Origin: Pseudophaeomoniella oleicola
Taxonomy: Eukaryota > Ascomycota > Eurotiomycetes > Phaeomoniellales > Phaeomoniellaceae
Reading direction: 5' to 3'
DNA length: 64,000 nt
NCBI GenBank assembly: GCA_003868215.1
Contig: QWDQ01000004.1
Location: 372,001-436,000, forward strand
Shown here: piece by piece, positions 47,688-58,445 of the stretch
Position numbering within the stretch: the stretch's first letter is position 1
How the letters are laid out: every line of letters begins with the position of its first letter
Notes under the pieces: model-generated
What the model saw: only the letters and a program-made list of their open reading frames with translations
What the model was told of the DNA's origin: nothing
Database searches by the model: none
Made by a program: the position numbers and the translations under genes

Positions 47688-48915
47688 TGGACGACCATCC
47701 TTGTTCACCGTGAGCGCTTAGGCCCACCAGATCGATCCTGTCATCTACTATTTCATCAACTTACTGTGCCATATCTACAAACACAATGAGCACATGCTAC
47801 AGATGTATGTGGGCATAGGGGTGACATCTACCCTGTCGCTTGGAATACCCGAATGGAAACACCACAAGGCTCGCCTCGGAGAATTGGCTTCGGAAACCTA
47901 TGTTACTTACCTGCAGTATCCCCAAAATATTGGCTTGACTTGGCTCAGCATTCATGCCAGAGGAGCCTTGCCTTTTTAATTGCATTTGGCGATGGACGTC
48001 CACTCGTTTGTCTTGTATTCAACGTTACTGTGATATCTTTTTTACAATATGTTCTATGGTCAGCACAATTTTATTCAAGCTCTGTTCGTCTGGAAAACAA
48101 TCTAGTCGCTGCACGCAACGGACATGGTGTTCGAGCTCAGGACGGAAAAGGGGTCGACAAGCGAATCGCAATACGCACCGGCTGTCAATGACGGGCTTGG
48201 GATGTTTGCGCTGGTCAAATCCCTCGACGGAGCTTGGGGGTAGTGTCTGATGATCCAAGTGTCTTGATATTCACAATAGTTAGCTATCCAAATTATCCAC
48301 TACCTTCGCTAACACTTAGATAGCAATCGAAGGAATATTCTAATGATAGTTGAAATGTCCAGCTTCGATGATAGTGATAAGTCAACAGCTTGCCCTCCAA
48401 TATAGGCAACGTGCCCATGAGTAAGACTTCCCAGGCAGCACCGATACCACTTATCACCCTTCTTGCTGGGTTTGACATGATGGGCTGACTACTCTCCGCC
48501 GGGGATCACCATTTGGGGACTGTGTATCCTCCAGGGCGCATCCTCGATAGGCTCCAAGAATTTGAACGCAAAGCGTTATTCTACTTTAGCCACTTCACCT
48601 TTGCAATCCTCTTCGTCGTACTCATGGTGCATTATCTATCAAGGCTCTTGCCATGCTGGACTTTTTAGTCCGCAGACATTACTTCGGATTGTCCTTGCAG
48701 AGTCGACTAAACACCTAACATTCAAAGTCTAATTTTGGTGGGCCTGGTTTGAATTCCTGGGTAGGACTGTCTTGAAGTGGTCTCTTCTAGGATTTTGTTT
48801 CTTTTGGTGGGGAGTTTTGTTTTCCTTCGTGTTTGGTCCCCTTTTGCGACTTTGGTTCATGGGTGGTTACTGTGGATGATTGGAAGGGTCTTTTGGGGAT
48901 AGGGTTGGTTCATCC
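47688..48915. other. Convergent intergenic region
   Basis: About 1.2 kb between converging genes. Only short frames, none convincing. It likely holds the two 3' UTRs. Confidence 0.5.
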
Positions 48916-49606
48916 TCATCCTCCTCCTCCTGCTGCTGCTGCTGTGTCTTGGATCTCGGGTTCGTTTGCTTCGAGTGCCTCGGCGGGTGTGTCAGTTGAC
49001 TGTGTGTCTTTCTCCCATGGTTTGCGACGTCCAAAGTGTGGGCTCGGTCCTCCAGGGGTGGCTGCGGCTATTGTTGCGGCGCCGGTATCTCCGAGATTGG
49101 GTTGGCCTGGTTCGGGATGGTAGTCCAGTAGTGATTCGTCTGGGATGACGGTGTCGGGGATCTCTTCGATGCCTGGAATGGGTTTGTTCTGGGTTATGAG
49201 CTCGACGAGTTCGGCGAAGGTGGGTGGATAGGTTGGTTGTGGAGGGGTTTCGGTGGTGGTTGTAGTAGTCGCATTGGCCGCAAAAGGGGTGGACTGTTGG
49301 GGAGCTGAGAAGGAATTGGAGGTTCGCTGGAGGTATGTTTTGTAGCTCTCAGGGTCTACAGGAGGGTCAATGTTATGTTTCCTACGTGTAGAAATTAGCT
49401 CCTGTCCATACATATATGTCATTCTTGCTTGTCAAGGGGACGTCTCAGGCGCACCGGGAGAAGTAGAAGCATTTCGCTCCTAGGACTGTTGCTTGTCTGT
49501 CTTCCTCGGACAAGTCGGCGGGGAACTGGCCTAAGATCGAGGAGAGACCGGCTTGATATTCGGGATCGGTATCGAAGGGATAGGCATGGAGGGATTCTAA
49601 TGACAT
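48916..49606 (-). CDS. KPWE-motif protein, Pex39-like
   Basis: Exons 49606-49455 and 49381-48916 with a 73-bp intron give 205 residues. Exon 1 reads MSLESLHAYPFDTDPEYQ and ends in FYFSR, continuing KHNIDPPVDPESYKTYLQR. A conserved block, PPTFAELVELITQNKPIPGI then EEIPDTVIP, is followed after a disordered linker by GRRKPWEKD. This pairing of a KPIPGI-type block and an R/K-PWE motif is characteristic of a small eukaryotic family (Pfam KPWE domain; yeast Yjr012c), recently described as Pex39, which binds the Pex7 import receptor in peroxisomal PTS2 import. That functional statement is from memory of the family, not from the sequence. The tail is an acidic Ala/Gly-rich run. Confidence 0.7.
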
Positions 49607-52516
49607 TGTCCTGATTGAGGGACACTAATACTCCTCAATTGAATTATACTATAAAGCCCTGTAAAGAAAAAGTACGGTAGAGCTGTTTAGCAGCTTGCAT
49701 TGAAAGATGACGAGGAGCATCCCCCACGGATGTGGGGAAATGGATCCTTTCTTTGACTCTTGTCTCCAGCTGTAGCTTTCCCCGCTTTGACCTACAGTGA
49801 TGATCTGCCTCGGTAGGTCAATATTAATATTTATATATTCATTTATATTATATCCCTCAGGCTCAAGGTACAATTTTCATGAGATATGATGAGGTTTCCA
49901 TTCTCGGATTTTCACTCCCCATGGATTACAGGCATCAATCATGGGCTGTAGAAGCTCAATGGATTGAGACACACAAGTATAAACTTGCAGCGTGGCGAGA
50001 GATTTATGCGTGATATCCTTCACGACATCCAATGTCGAATTTGACGATACCTACTGGCAATCTATCGGCCGATATGCTAATTACAGTGGATCTAGTTATA
50101 CTGGAGATTGATCTACATATCTGAGTCTACAGGGAAATTCCGAGCTTGGACTGCTCATTTATTTCAACAAGCGGTGAGCGAAGGTAATGGAGTATGGATC
50201 GAGCATTGTACTCTTGTTGATATGTTGACCGGCTGAGTGTTCGGTGTATATGCCACTTCCAATCCTCAACTAGCAAGGTGCTGTAGTAGCCCGACGTTCT
50301 ATTTTCGCTGCCTGCGATCGCTACCCTACCTCCTTCACTCCTTTGCTTTCTCCGTTTTGGCCTTTCGTTTTCGCTCTTGCCCTTTTCTTCTTCTGCTAAG
50401 TCGCTGGAAAAGACCATTGTGTAGGATCCGTCTTTGCTGCTCTGTCCTCTCTCTGGCTGTATATCTGAACAGCAGCCATGCAGCCTTGGTTGAATGAGCG
50501 TGCTTGCTTCCTTCTCGTGTTTGATGTCTCTCGTATTGGTAGAACCGTCGAATGAGAGGTTACCCTAGGATATGCTATCCTTCTCCCAAAGATCTTTCTT
50601 GCCGAGTAGTAAATGCAGGTTTGTGGATGCCGCCCCTATATGCTTCACTCTTGAAACATTGCCCCTATGGTCGGGTACCTGATCGACCTGAGTGATGATG
50701 ACCTGCATCAGCCCGTGGAATGCAGTCATCTCGAGTCTATTTCATGTGTTTTGTCAATTGTTAATACCTCTTTGGAGTTGTAGATATTCTTGCAGTGTAT
50801 TTGGACAACAAACTTCCAATCGGACCACGAAGCAGTTCTCCGGCATTAGGTGACTCACAAAGTAGAAATATCAGGTCTGCTTCCTTGTATGTTTCCTCAA
50901 GCGACGTACCAGGCTGGCTTCTCAGCGAGTACCCAAAAATAGTCGCTGAGTCTTTGCCATGTCTCTGTTGTGTCCGGGTATGGCATTGTCGGACTTTCTA
51001 CCGTTCACCTACAAATATGATATCTGCCCGTGGTCAGAGGTGTCATTCATATGCATTCGTACCTGTCCAAATCCCCGGGACATGAAATCAGCCAGTGATG
51101 ACATGATCGATAAGCGGATCTGAAGTCAAGCGAGATCGTGCATGACTGATCGAACACGTGGACGATGCTGACTTGTTCAAAGCGGAATTAAATATTTTCC
51201 CGCCTCCGAAACCTCTCGAAGATCAACTTCATACGTCTCTTTGCTTCTGGTAGAACCCAAGACGATCCAACAAGCGGTGAAAATATCGTGCTTTTGGGGC
51301 AAACTATGCACTGGTGCCCGATGTCATTCATAGGTCTATCGTGATTGGTCAGTGTTGTAATGGTATACACGCAGCTCCTAATGGCGGTCTCTTGCCATGC
51401 AGAGTCTTGTGCCTAAGGTCGATTTCGTTACACTGTGTTCATCTTTCCTTTGTCAGTAGCAGATATCGCAATATATGCAGTTGTATACAGGCCTCAACCT
51501 CTGCTGTGATGCTGCGTGTTACAGTATACACTGTCGCGTGGCGAGCGGAGCGTTGCAGGACGCAGAACCTTCATCTTTCGGTTCACGTATCCTCGGATGC
51601 GCACACTCCACATGATCCGACCCGCAATGTTTGTCCTTTTGACCGCTTCATGACATGAAAGGTGGCCTATCGCTTCCAGAAAGGTACTCGCGCCTATCGC
51701 TGTCGAGTCTCACGTTTACAAAATCTCAGAACGGTGGCGCTGATGAGCAGTCCCTGCGCTTTCAAAGGGCGGAGATCTTAAAAGCGTCAGAGATCATTTC
51801 AACAGGGAACCACCGCTGAGCTAGACCGCTGCTTGTGTCGCAACAGCTGCGAGCATCGGAGTGAGAAAAGATACGTTGCACTCGATCTTGCTGTCTCGCA
51901 GCGTTGCACAACATACCTCGTTGGAGTAAACAAGTGACACACATCCCCTACCGTTGTCGGATCCAATGTTGTCAATCTACAATTTACCGAGTAGAAGGAA
52001 GATGGTTTCATTTGGGGTTTATCTTGGTTGGGACATTACGTGAGAGCCTGCTCAGTGGCTTCCTGTGCAATGATTTGTCGGTTTATTTGGCGGAGCTTCC
52101 GTACACTAGTCAATCGGAGGTCACGAAGCGCCTTCAAGCAGCAACGCTTACAGTCCAATTGGAACGATCCAGAATGACTTGGGCATTTAGCTGGAAACTA
52201 AGTTGACAAGAAGACATCAAGACATTGGGAGGTTCATGACATTTGGGACTCAACCTCATCTGGTTCTTACTTTTTTAGGGACACCGTGCTGGCTATCATT
52301 CAACCACCTTCTTCCAAGAATACCCCGACCTCCTGATGGACTAGTCGAGACTCAGCGACTTACATTGTTACGTTGCACCCGAGTTTCTCTGGCATGACTG
52401 ACAAGAGAATACATTGGTGGTAGCACATGCGAGCTATAACCAATGGCCAACATCACAACCCCCACCTGTTATAGTTCCCTATAGGAGCAACTCTACATCT
52501 CCACGCCAATAGCCGT
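49607..52516. other. 2.9-kb gene-poor region
   Basis: Both strands were searched. Only short frames (up to about 115 codons) with no domain or splice partner were seen, and no terminal repeats. AT-rich near 49,830-49,860 and pyrimidine-rich near 50,300-50,400, which might be the promoter of a non-coding or unrecognised transcript. Nothing firm can be said. Confidence 0.45.
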
Positions 52517-53480
52517 ATGATTCTCTTCTTCCTTGTCCAACTTGCCCTTTCGAGATACGAGAAACCAGATATAGGATTCCATTTCGAAACACGCGGCCCA
52601 GAATCACCATATCAAGATGAATGTGTCACCATTAGTCTTCACCAAGTTTACGTAGCACAAAGCCTACCTCCTGCTCCAGAATACGTGATGGAGTTTAGCA
52701 GGTTACCGGTTCGAGTGACGTTAGAGTTATTTAGGTATGTGCATATGATTGTGACCGTCGTCTCTTCGCTGATAGATCTGACTAAACAGACTCTATCCTC
52801 ATAACATTCGACATCAGGGCACAATCACGAAAGTGCCAGAGATCAATACTAGGTCAATTTTAGAAATGGACACGGTGCTGATTATCTGCCGCTCGAGAGA
52901 TCTACTACCGATTGATCTTCGTATTCGACTTCAGGCCCAGGCCAAAGTATATTTCTCCTCCAAGTCGAACGATATTGCAGAGCTCCTCAGCGATTGTCAC
53001 ATTGAAACTGTCTGTGGTCTCGACGAAGCAATGCTTGAACCTTCGATCAGAGACACTGTCTCAAAGTGGTATCACATCAACGATGGCTCCACAGTAGTCT
53101 TGGGCGGTGACCTGGTCGAATGCAGTGATTTTGGTGGCTTGAGTACTCTGCTCAACAGCATCGTCTCAGGTTGGCACGTAAGCGCATTCACCTTGAGCCC
53201 CTCTTTACTAGCAATTCAACCCAAGGTAGGCGATGACAGATACGCTCACCTGCCGACGACTCTGCCGTACAGTTCTACCTTGATGATTGATGGTTTCAAT
53301 ACGCGCTCTAGCGACCCAGAGACAAAAGCAGTAGTACTCTACAGCACGGGTCGTTCAGATCATGGCCGATATGGTGTCGTGGTCGATAGTCCGTCATTGG
53401 CGTGGATTGGTGTGCCCTGCGACAATCCAGCATTTACTAGGTTGATGATCATGGCTTGCGCATTGGTCTGGACAGGTTGA
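52517..53480 (+). CDS. Unrecognised two-exon gene
   Basis: Exons 52517-52734 and 52790-53480 with a 55-bp intron (GTATGT...CTGACTAAACAG) join in phase as VTLELFR-LYPHNIRHQGTI, giving 302 residues. No membrane span or signal is convincing except the hydrophobic start MILFFLVQLALS. Later segments look folded: MDTVLIICRSRDLL, STVVLGGDLVECSDFGGLS, SSTLMIDGFNT and KAVVLYSTGRSDHGRYGVVV, an alternating strand/helix rhythm as in alpha/beta proteins. I recognise no family. The good splice signals and length support a real gene, perhaps truncated or lineage-specific; the true 5' end may be further left. Confidence 0.5.
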
Positions 53481-55281
53481 AACTAGAGACATCAAACAAC
53501 ATCACACTACAAGAAGACCGTCTGTATCTCTTCGAGCTTGTGTTGAACAAATGAGCAAGCCTCTCTCCGTGAACTTTCATCCGACCTTAGTTTACAAGAT
53601 GACAGAAAAGGATACCAAGGTCCTCCATCTTCACTAAGGCGCCTGAGTATACACTGTGACCTCGATCAAACAATTGGATTCAGTCTCTCGTACGCATTTC
53701 ACGCCAAACGATTCTGCTGTTGAGCAAACCACACAGGGAGAAGCCCATGCGACATGCACAGCTCAGGCATACCTAGAGGGCACAGTACACCTCTATTGGA
53801 AGAGATCCAACAAAGAACACATTCCGCAGTGGTCCTGGACAACCTGTAGAAGGATTTGTGGCTGGAGAACGCAGAACCTCCAGAGGCAGGTTAGAGTCGC
53901 TCAAGCAGCAGCTCGTCAAAGCATCAAAGATAACAGACTCTCGCATCTAGCGCCCTCAATCAGGAGGAAAGCAGACGCTCTCTCCCGTTCTCAACCATTC
54001 CTTGTGTACATTAACATCATTTGAACTCGATACGCCTCGTGGTTCATCGAATATTTCTTGTCGTCTCTGCGATTATGCCTGCACATTGTCACAGCGGCAA
54101 TTGTTTCTCGATGTATACTACTACTCCTATTTCCTGTTGACTTGATGGTTTCGAAAGAGGCATACATGACGACCTACACTCCCAATCTGATATACCAGCA
54201 AGTATGTTCTTCTATATCTTTCAGAGAAGAGTGTGACGACCAAAGCTCTTATCATTATCGAACATATCGGAGGATTCGACATACCATACGTTAATCATGT
54301 ACTTTATTTCTATGTTCTACTTCAACCGCTGAACAGACCTCATCACTCTTAACTCTTTCCGAAACAGAATTTTTCCCTCTCGTATCATCGTCTTTTCTCT
54401 TCAACTCCTAGTCACACACACTCTCTTTTTCCCCTTTCTCCCTCTACCTTTCTCTCAAAGGTACTCCCATACTGCATCTACACCATCCCTTCTTTTTTCT
54501 TTATAGCAACCTTCACTTTTTCCCTCTCTCCTCTTATTCGAATCCAGATCTAATCTAAGCCCCCTTTTTTCAGAGCTCGAAGAGAAGAGAATACATATAT
54601 ACGTTCATCAGATAATATAATATGCGTGATTCCTCTTTCCTTTTCTTTCCTTTTCCATCCTCTTTTTTTTTCTTTTTTCTACTTACTTTCTTTCTTGGGT
54701 CGTGTTTTCATCATCCTCAGGCACATTTGAAAAAAAAAAAAAAAAAAAAAAAAAACATGCACCATGAGTCTTAACCTCCGAAAATTCATTAAACGTACGG
54801 AGCGTTGTCTGATGGCGAAAGGATTTGCAAAAGGAGATGGATGGGATGGGATAATATTACATTCGAGGATTAGAGAAAGCGAGAGAGGGAAAGAGAGCAA
54901 AAGAAAAAAGGAAAAGAAGGAAGGAGGGAGTAAGAGGGGACTGGATAGAAGAAAGGGTTACCTTATGAGATGAGTAAAATGGGTAGGTAAGTTAGGATAA
55001 GATATACATGGGATAGTGATAGGGTAGGGACCTACCTTAGGCATTGGACAATTGGTGAGGTTGTCAAGGAAACACACCGTAAGAGACTACTACAATCATA
55101 TAAAATGCATTGGGAGTTGAAGTTTGAAGCCATCAGGTTGTGTTGAAAAGTCATAATAAATGCCTTGATTGACAACAAACCATGTTTGAAGAACACAGGC
55201 GTCTAAGTAAACAACGCAAAGATCTTTTATTATCTAGGTATCTATCCATCGCCAGAATCTTCAAGAAAGGAAGAAGTAACA
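53481..55281. other. Gene-poor convergent spacer
   Basis: About 1.8 kb. A 122-codon frame at 53656-54024 lacks a recognised domain and is not called. Beyond 54300 lie long pyrimidine tracts, then a 26-A run, purine-rich sequence and TAGGTAGG repeats near 54980-55040. Confidence 0.55.
54730..54755. repeat. Homopolymer A(26)
   Basis: Uninterrupted run of 26 A. No retroposed gene body, target duplication or tail context was found, so it is called a simple homopolymer. Confidence 0.9.
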
Positions 55282-57560
55282 TCATAGCAATTCCTCATCA
55301 CCGAATCGCTTTTGATACATCCCCAGCGCCTTGACGGGGAAGTAGTACTTGTAATTAGGGTAAGTGATCATGCATGTGCAGTTGAAAACGCCTTCGATGG
55401 CTTCTTGGAGCCAAGACCCGTTGCTTTGCTGGCGACCCATTACCATCGTGAGGGCTTTTTTCAACGGTTCTTTGTCGGGGTATTCGGCGTGCATGAGCGC
55501 GATACATGCCCAGCTTGTGTTGACTACCTGACTTTTCGAGTGGTGGACGTATGTCTTTTCCTCGCAGCTGCGGTAGCTTTCGCCCCAGCCGCCGTCCGAC
55601 ATTTGCTTGCTGAGGAGGAAGTGGCAGCCACGTCTTACTCGGTCGGAGTTGGCATACGTCTCACCGATACTCGCTAATGATTCGAGAGCGAACATCGCAC
55701 CGTACGTGAAGCATATTCCCCAGCTACCATACCAGGAACCGTCAGGGAGCTGTGCATCCCCAATGTACTTGACTGCACGCTCCTTTGACGCCTTGATTTC
55801 ATCAGCGCGATAATCGGGGTAAAACTTCTGAAATAGCGAGAATGCTGTAACAACTGCTGTGGTACATTCCGGATAGTCGTACTCAATCATAATCCGACTG
55901 AATACTTCGGCAGCGTTTAGCAACTCCAACCACTCCGGACCGCGGGTTGGCTCATAAGATGCAAACCCGCCTGAAGCATTTTGCATGGTGAGGAGAGTGT
56001 CAATAGAGTCAAATAGCCGACGGTCATCGAGTAGCTTCGGGTAGCCATGAACATTCTGCAGCAGAATGATTGACTTTAATCCTTCCGAGGTACAGTCACT
56101 AACCGTATAGCCCTGTGTCCTGGTGCTAAACGGCCAGGCGCCTTTTCTCTGTTGGCGATAACATACTTCCCTCTCTGGCACCTCTTCCCGAATCTGATGG
56201 CGGTCAAGGAAAGCCTGCGAACGTTCAAGCATAGGTCTCCACTTCGAGGAATCTGCGAGGCCAGCTTCGACCACGGACAGAATTGTGAACTCAGTATCCC
56301 AACATTGGACCCCGTTTGTTCCAGAAGCCATCATCCCATCTTGCTTTACCCAGAGAAAGTCTTGCAGGCGATCAAGATGACGTTGTAGGCTATAGCTCCC
56401 AGGGCCATCTTTGATGAAGCACGCAATGGTATTAAGGGGTGCATTGACCGGAGCAAGACATGCGTACTCAGTGTTCTCATCCTCGCGACGAATTAAGTCG
56501 AATGCCCAGTCTTCTCCCCATTTCTTGATGTAATTGGGTCGTAGATATGGATACCAGATGAAGGATATCAGCCACATAACGAGATTCAGAAGCCACGACT
56601 TCGGGTGATAATTGTCTGTGGGGGCTATTTCTGGCCGGTATCTGGGGAAGTCTATCTCTTCGTAAGGCTGAACGTACAGCTCTTCACGCAGGGACTTTAG
56701 CAGAGGATTCAACGGATGCTGAAACCTCTTTGAAGATATGTAAGACATTGGGAGGAAGACCATGCGCATGTGGATCCACCAACGCCACGGATGAATTGGC
56801 ACCCAATCAGGAAGAAGCCACAGTTCAGGCGGGGTAGGGTTACAAGTCTCCCATGGCATGAGATTCAGGACGGCGAGCCAAAACTTCGTCCAATGTGGGC
56901 CGTATACCGCTCCTCCAAGCTTATGCAGGAAATTTCTTGCTTTAACCATGCGTGGGTCATCAGCGCTGGAACCCAGAAGTCGCAGGATTGTATAGTTCAT
57001 TGCTGTGCCGAATACCGTGCTGTTTCCCTCGATGTGAAGACCCCAACCACCATCTTGTTTGTTTTGCCGCTCAAAAAGATATCGTCTTATCTCCCTTGAC
57101 GTAGCATCTGGTATCGGCGCGCCTGTCACATACCATGTCGTGACAATGCCCGGTAGTAGAAACATGGGACCGTCATATTCACATCCCCAGTGCCCCGCGG
57201 GCAATTGAAGCTTCGAATAGAACTCTAGAACATTGTTGACCGCATCCGAGGGTCGCTTAGCAGGTGGCAAGTCAGGAAGACCCTGGCAGAGTAATTAGAG
57301 TAGATCTCGACTTTTGAGGCAAAGATACATACTGTAGGAAGACCCAAGAAATGTTTGTCTGCGACAGTCTGCGGCCATTTCTCCAGTTCTTCATCCGTAG
57401 TCAGGTAATGCCAGGTTTGTCGTCCATCTTCGTCCAGTAACCTCCATCTTGAGTGATCAGTCTTCAATGCTGCAAAGTCGGGGGACTCGATCGTTTCATT
57501 GAACTGTTCCTTGGAAAGCGCATTGGAGGTGTTCCCCGCTACTGACTTTGTTTGGACCAT
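55282..57560 (-). CDS. ERG7: Lanosterol synthase (oxidosqualene cyclase)
   Basis: Exons 57560-57333 and 57282-55282 (50-bp intron) encode 742 residues, the usual length. The join reads FLGLPTGLPDLPPAKRPSDA and leads into EFYSKLQLPAGHWGCEYDGPMF. The catalytic acid motif DCTSE lies near residue 470 (VSDCTSEGLKS), where the Asp protonates the epoxide. QW repeats are clear: KQDGGWGLHIEG, NASGGFASYE, QLPDGSWYGSWGICFTYG, MSDGGWGESYRSC and QQSNGSWLQEAIEG. The enzyme cyclises 2,3-oxidosqualene to lanosterol in the ER and on lipid droplets, the first cyclic step of ergosterol synthesis. It is divergent from SPO11, whose start lies 885 bp away. Confidence 0.95.
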
Positions 57561-57752
57561 TTTGTCCGGGAAATGTGAGAGGAAATGGACAGCTCAAGTG
57601 AAGCTCATTTAAATACCCTCGTACACATGTCATGCCATTCCCTGCATCAATGACTTGAATGGTAGATTATGATTGGACATTGGGTTGGAAATGCTAGCGA
57701 AAGCTTCCCCAGGAACCTGAACGGCAGTTGGTGTAAAAGTCCAGTAATGGTG

Positions 57753-57764
57753 TACTACGTAGTA
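57753..57764. promoter_or_regulatory. Perfect palindrome TACTACGTAGTA
   Basis: Third copy, about 193 bp before the ERG7 start codon. It extends to GTACTACGTAGTAC, a 14-bp perfect palindrome. Confidence 0.4.
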
Positions 57765-57886
57765 CTGCGATAGACACGCCATTCGGGATCTTCACCTCTT
57801 AGCTTGGCTCCTTTCTTCTTTCGTTCAGGGTCCCATCTCTCGTATCCAGCGGGCTTGTCAGCTAACTCCAATTTAGAAGGATTTAC

Positions 57887-57898
57887 TACTACGTAGTA
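57887..57898. promoter_or_regulatory. Perfect palindrome TACTACGTAGTA
   Basis: Fourth copy, about 327 bp before the ERG7 start and about 548 bp before the SPO11 start. It is flanked by further TACTAC/GTACTACG words. Confidence 0.4.
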
Positions 57899-58445
57899 CT
57901 ACGGTTAGAGCACAGGCATCGCGGGCACCGTATTGCTCGTATCGGGGAAGGAATGTTTTCCGAACTCCAATATCAACCTCATTTCCATCTTCTCATATCC
58001 TCTCCATCTGGAATCTCTCAAATGTATAGACCGTACTTGATCTAGATGATATTCTGGTAGAAAACTTGCCTGGTATTGCACCTATTCCCATCCCTACCCG
58101 AGAGACGTCAATGATGGAGGAATTCGTGATGTGTGATGATCCAACTGAAGTAAGCCGAAAGATGCCTTGCACAATCCCCCTGGTGCGTGGTGCCAGCAGC
58201 ATACTGGACTTTTGTTTGTTTATTGTTTCTTTACGTCTCTGAGCAAGCAGCCTTTAAGTCCTAGCGAGGTTTGATGTTGTTGTCTTCCCTTATGTCGACG
58301 CACGGACCACTTATGGCGATGCGCTGCTTGTTTGGGCGTCGCCCTCTGTTCTGCTCGCGTGTGTGATCATGAGATACCTCACTTTCTCTCCCACTTTGTT
58401 GTTCCAACTTCCCATCATTCCTGTTCTCTTCTCTCTCCTGTAAAC

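Larger units (their letters stand above)
57561..58445. promoter_or_regulatory. ERG7/SPO11 divergent promoter region
   Basis: The 885 bp between two divergent start codons hold two perfect copies of TACTACGTAGTA, 134 bp apart, both nearer ERG7. A constitutive sterol gene and a meiotic gene share this region, so separate regulatory elements are expected. Sterol or meiotic regulator sites were not identified with confidence. Confidence 0.5.

Noticed and set aside
53656-54024. 122-codon plus-strand frame
   Set aside because: No recognisable domain, no ATG at the frame start and no supporting splice signals.
54730-54755. Poly(A) tail of a retroposed gene or LINE/SINE
   Set aside because: No coding body, internal promoter boxes or target-site duplications were found next to it.
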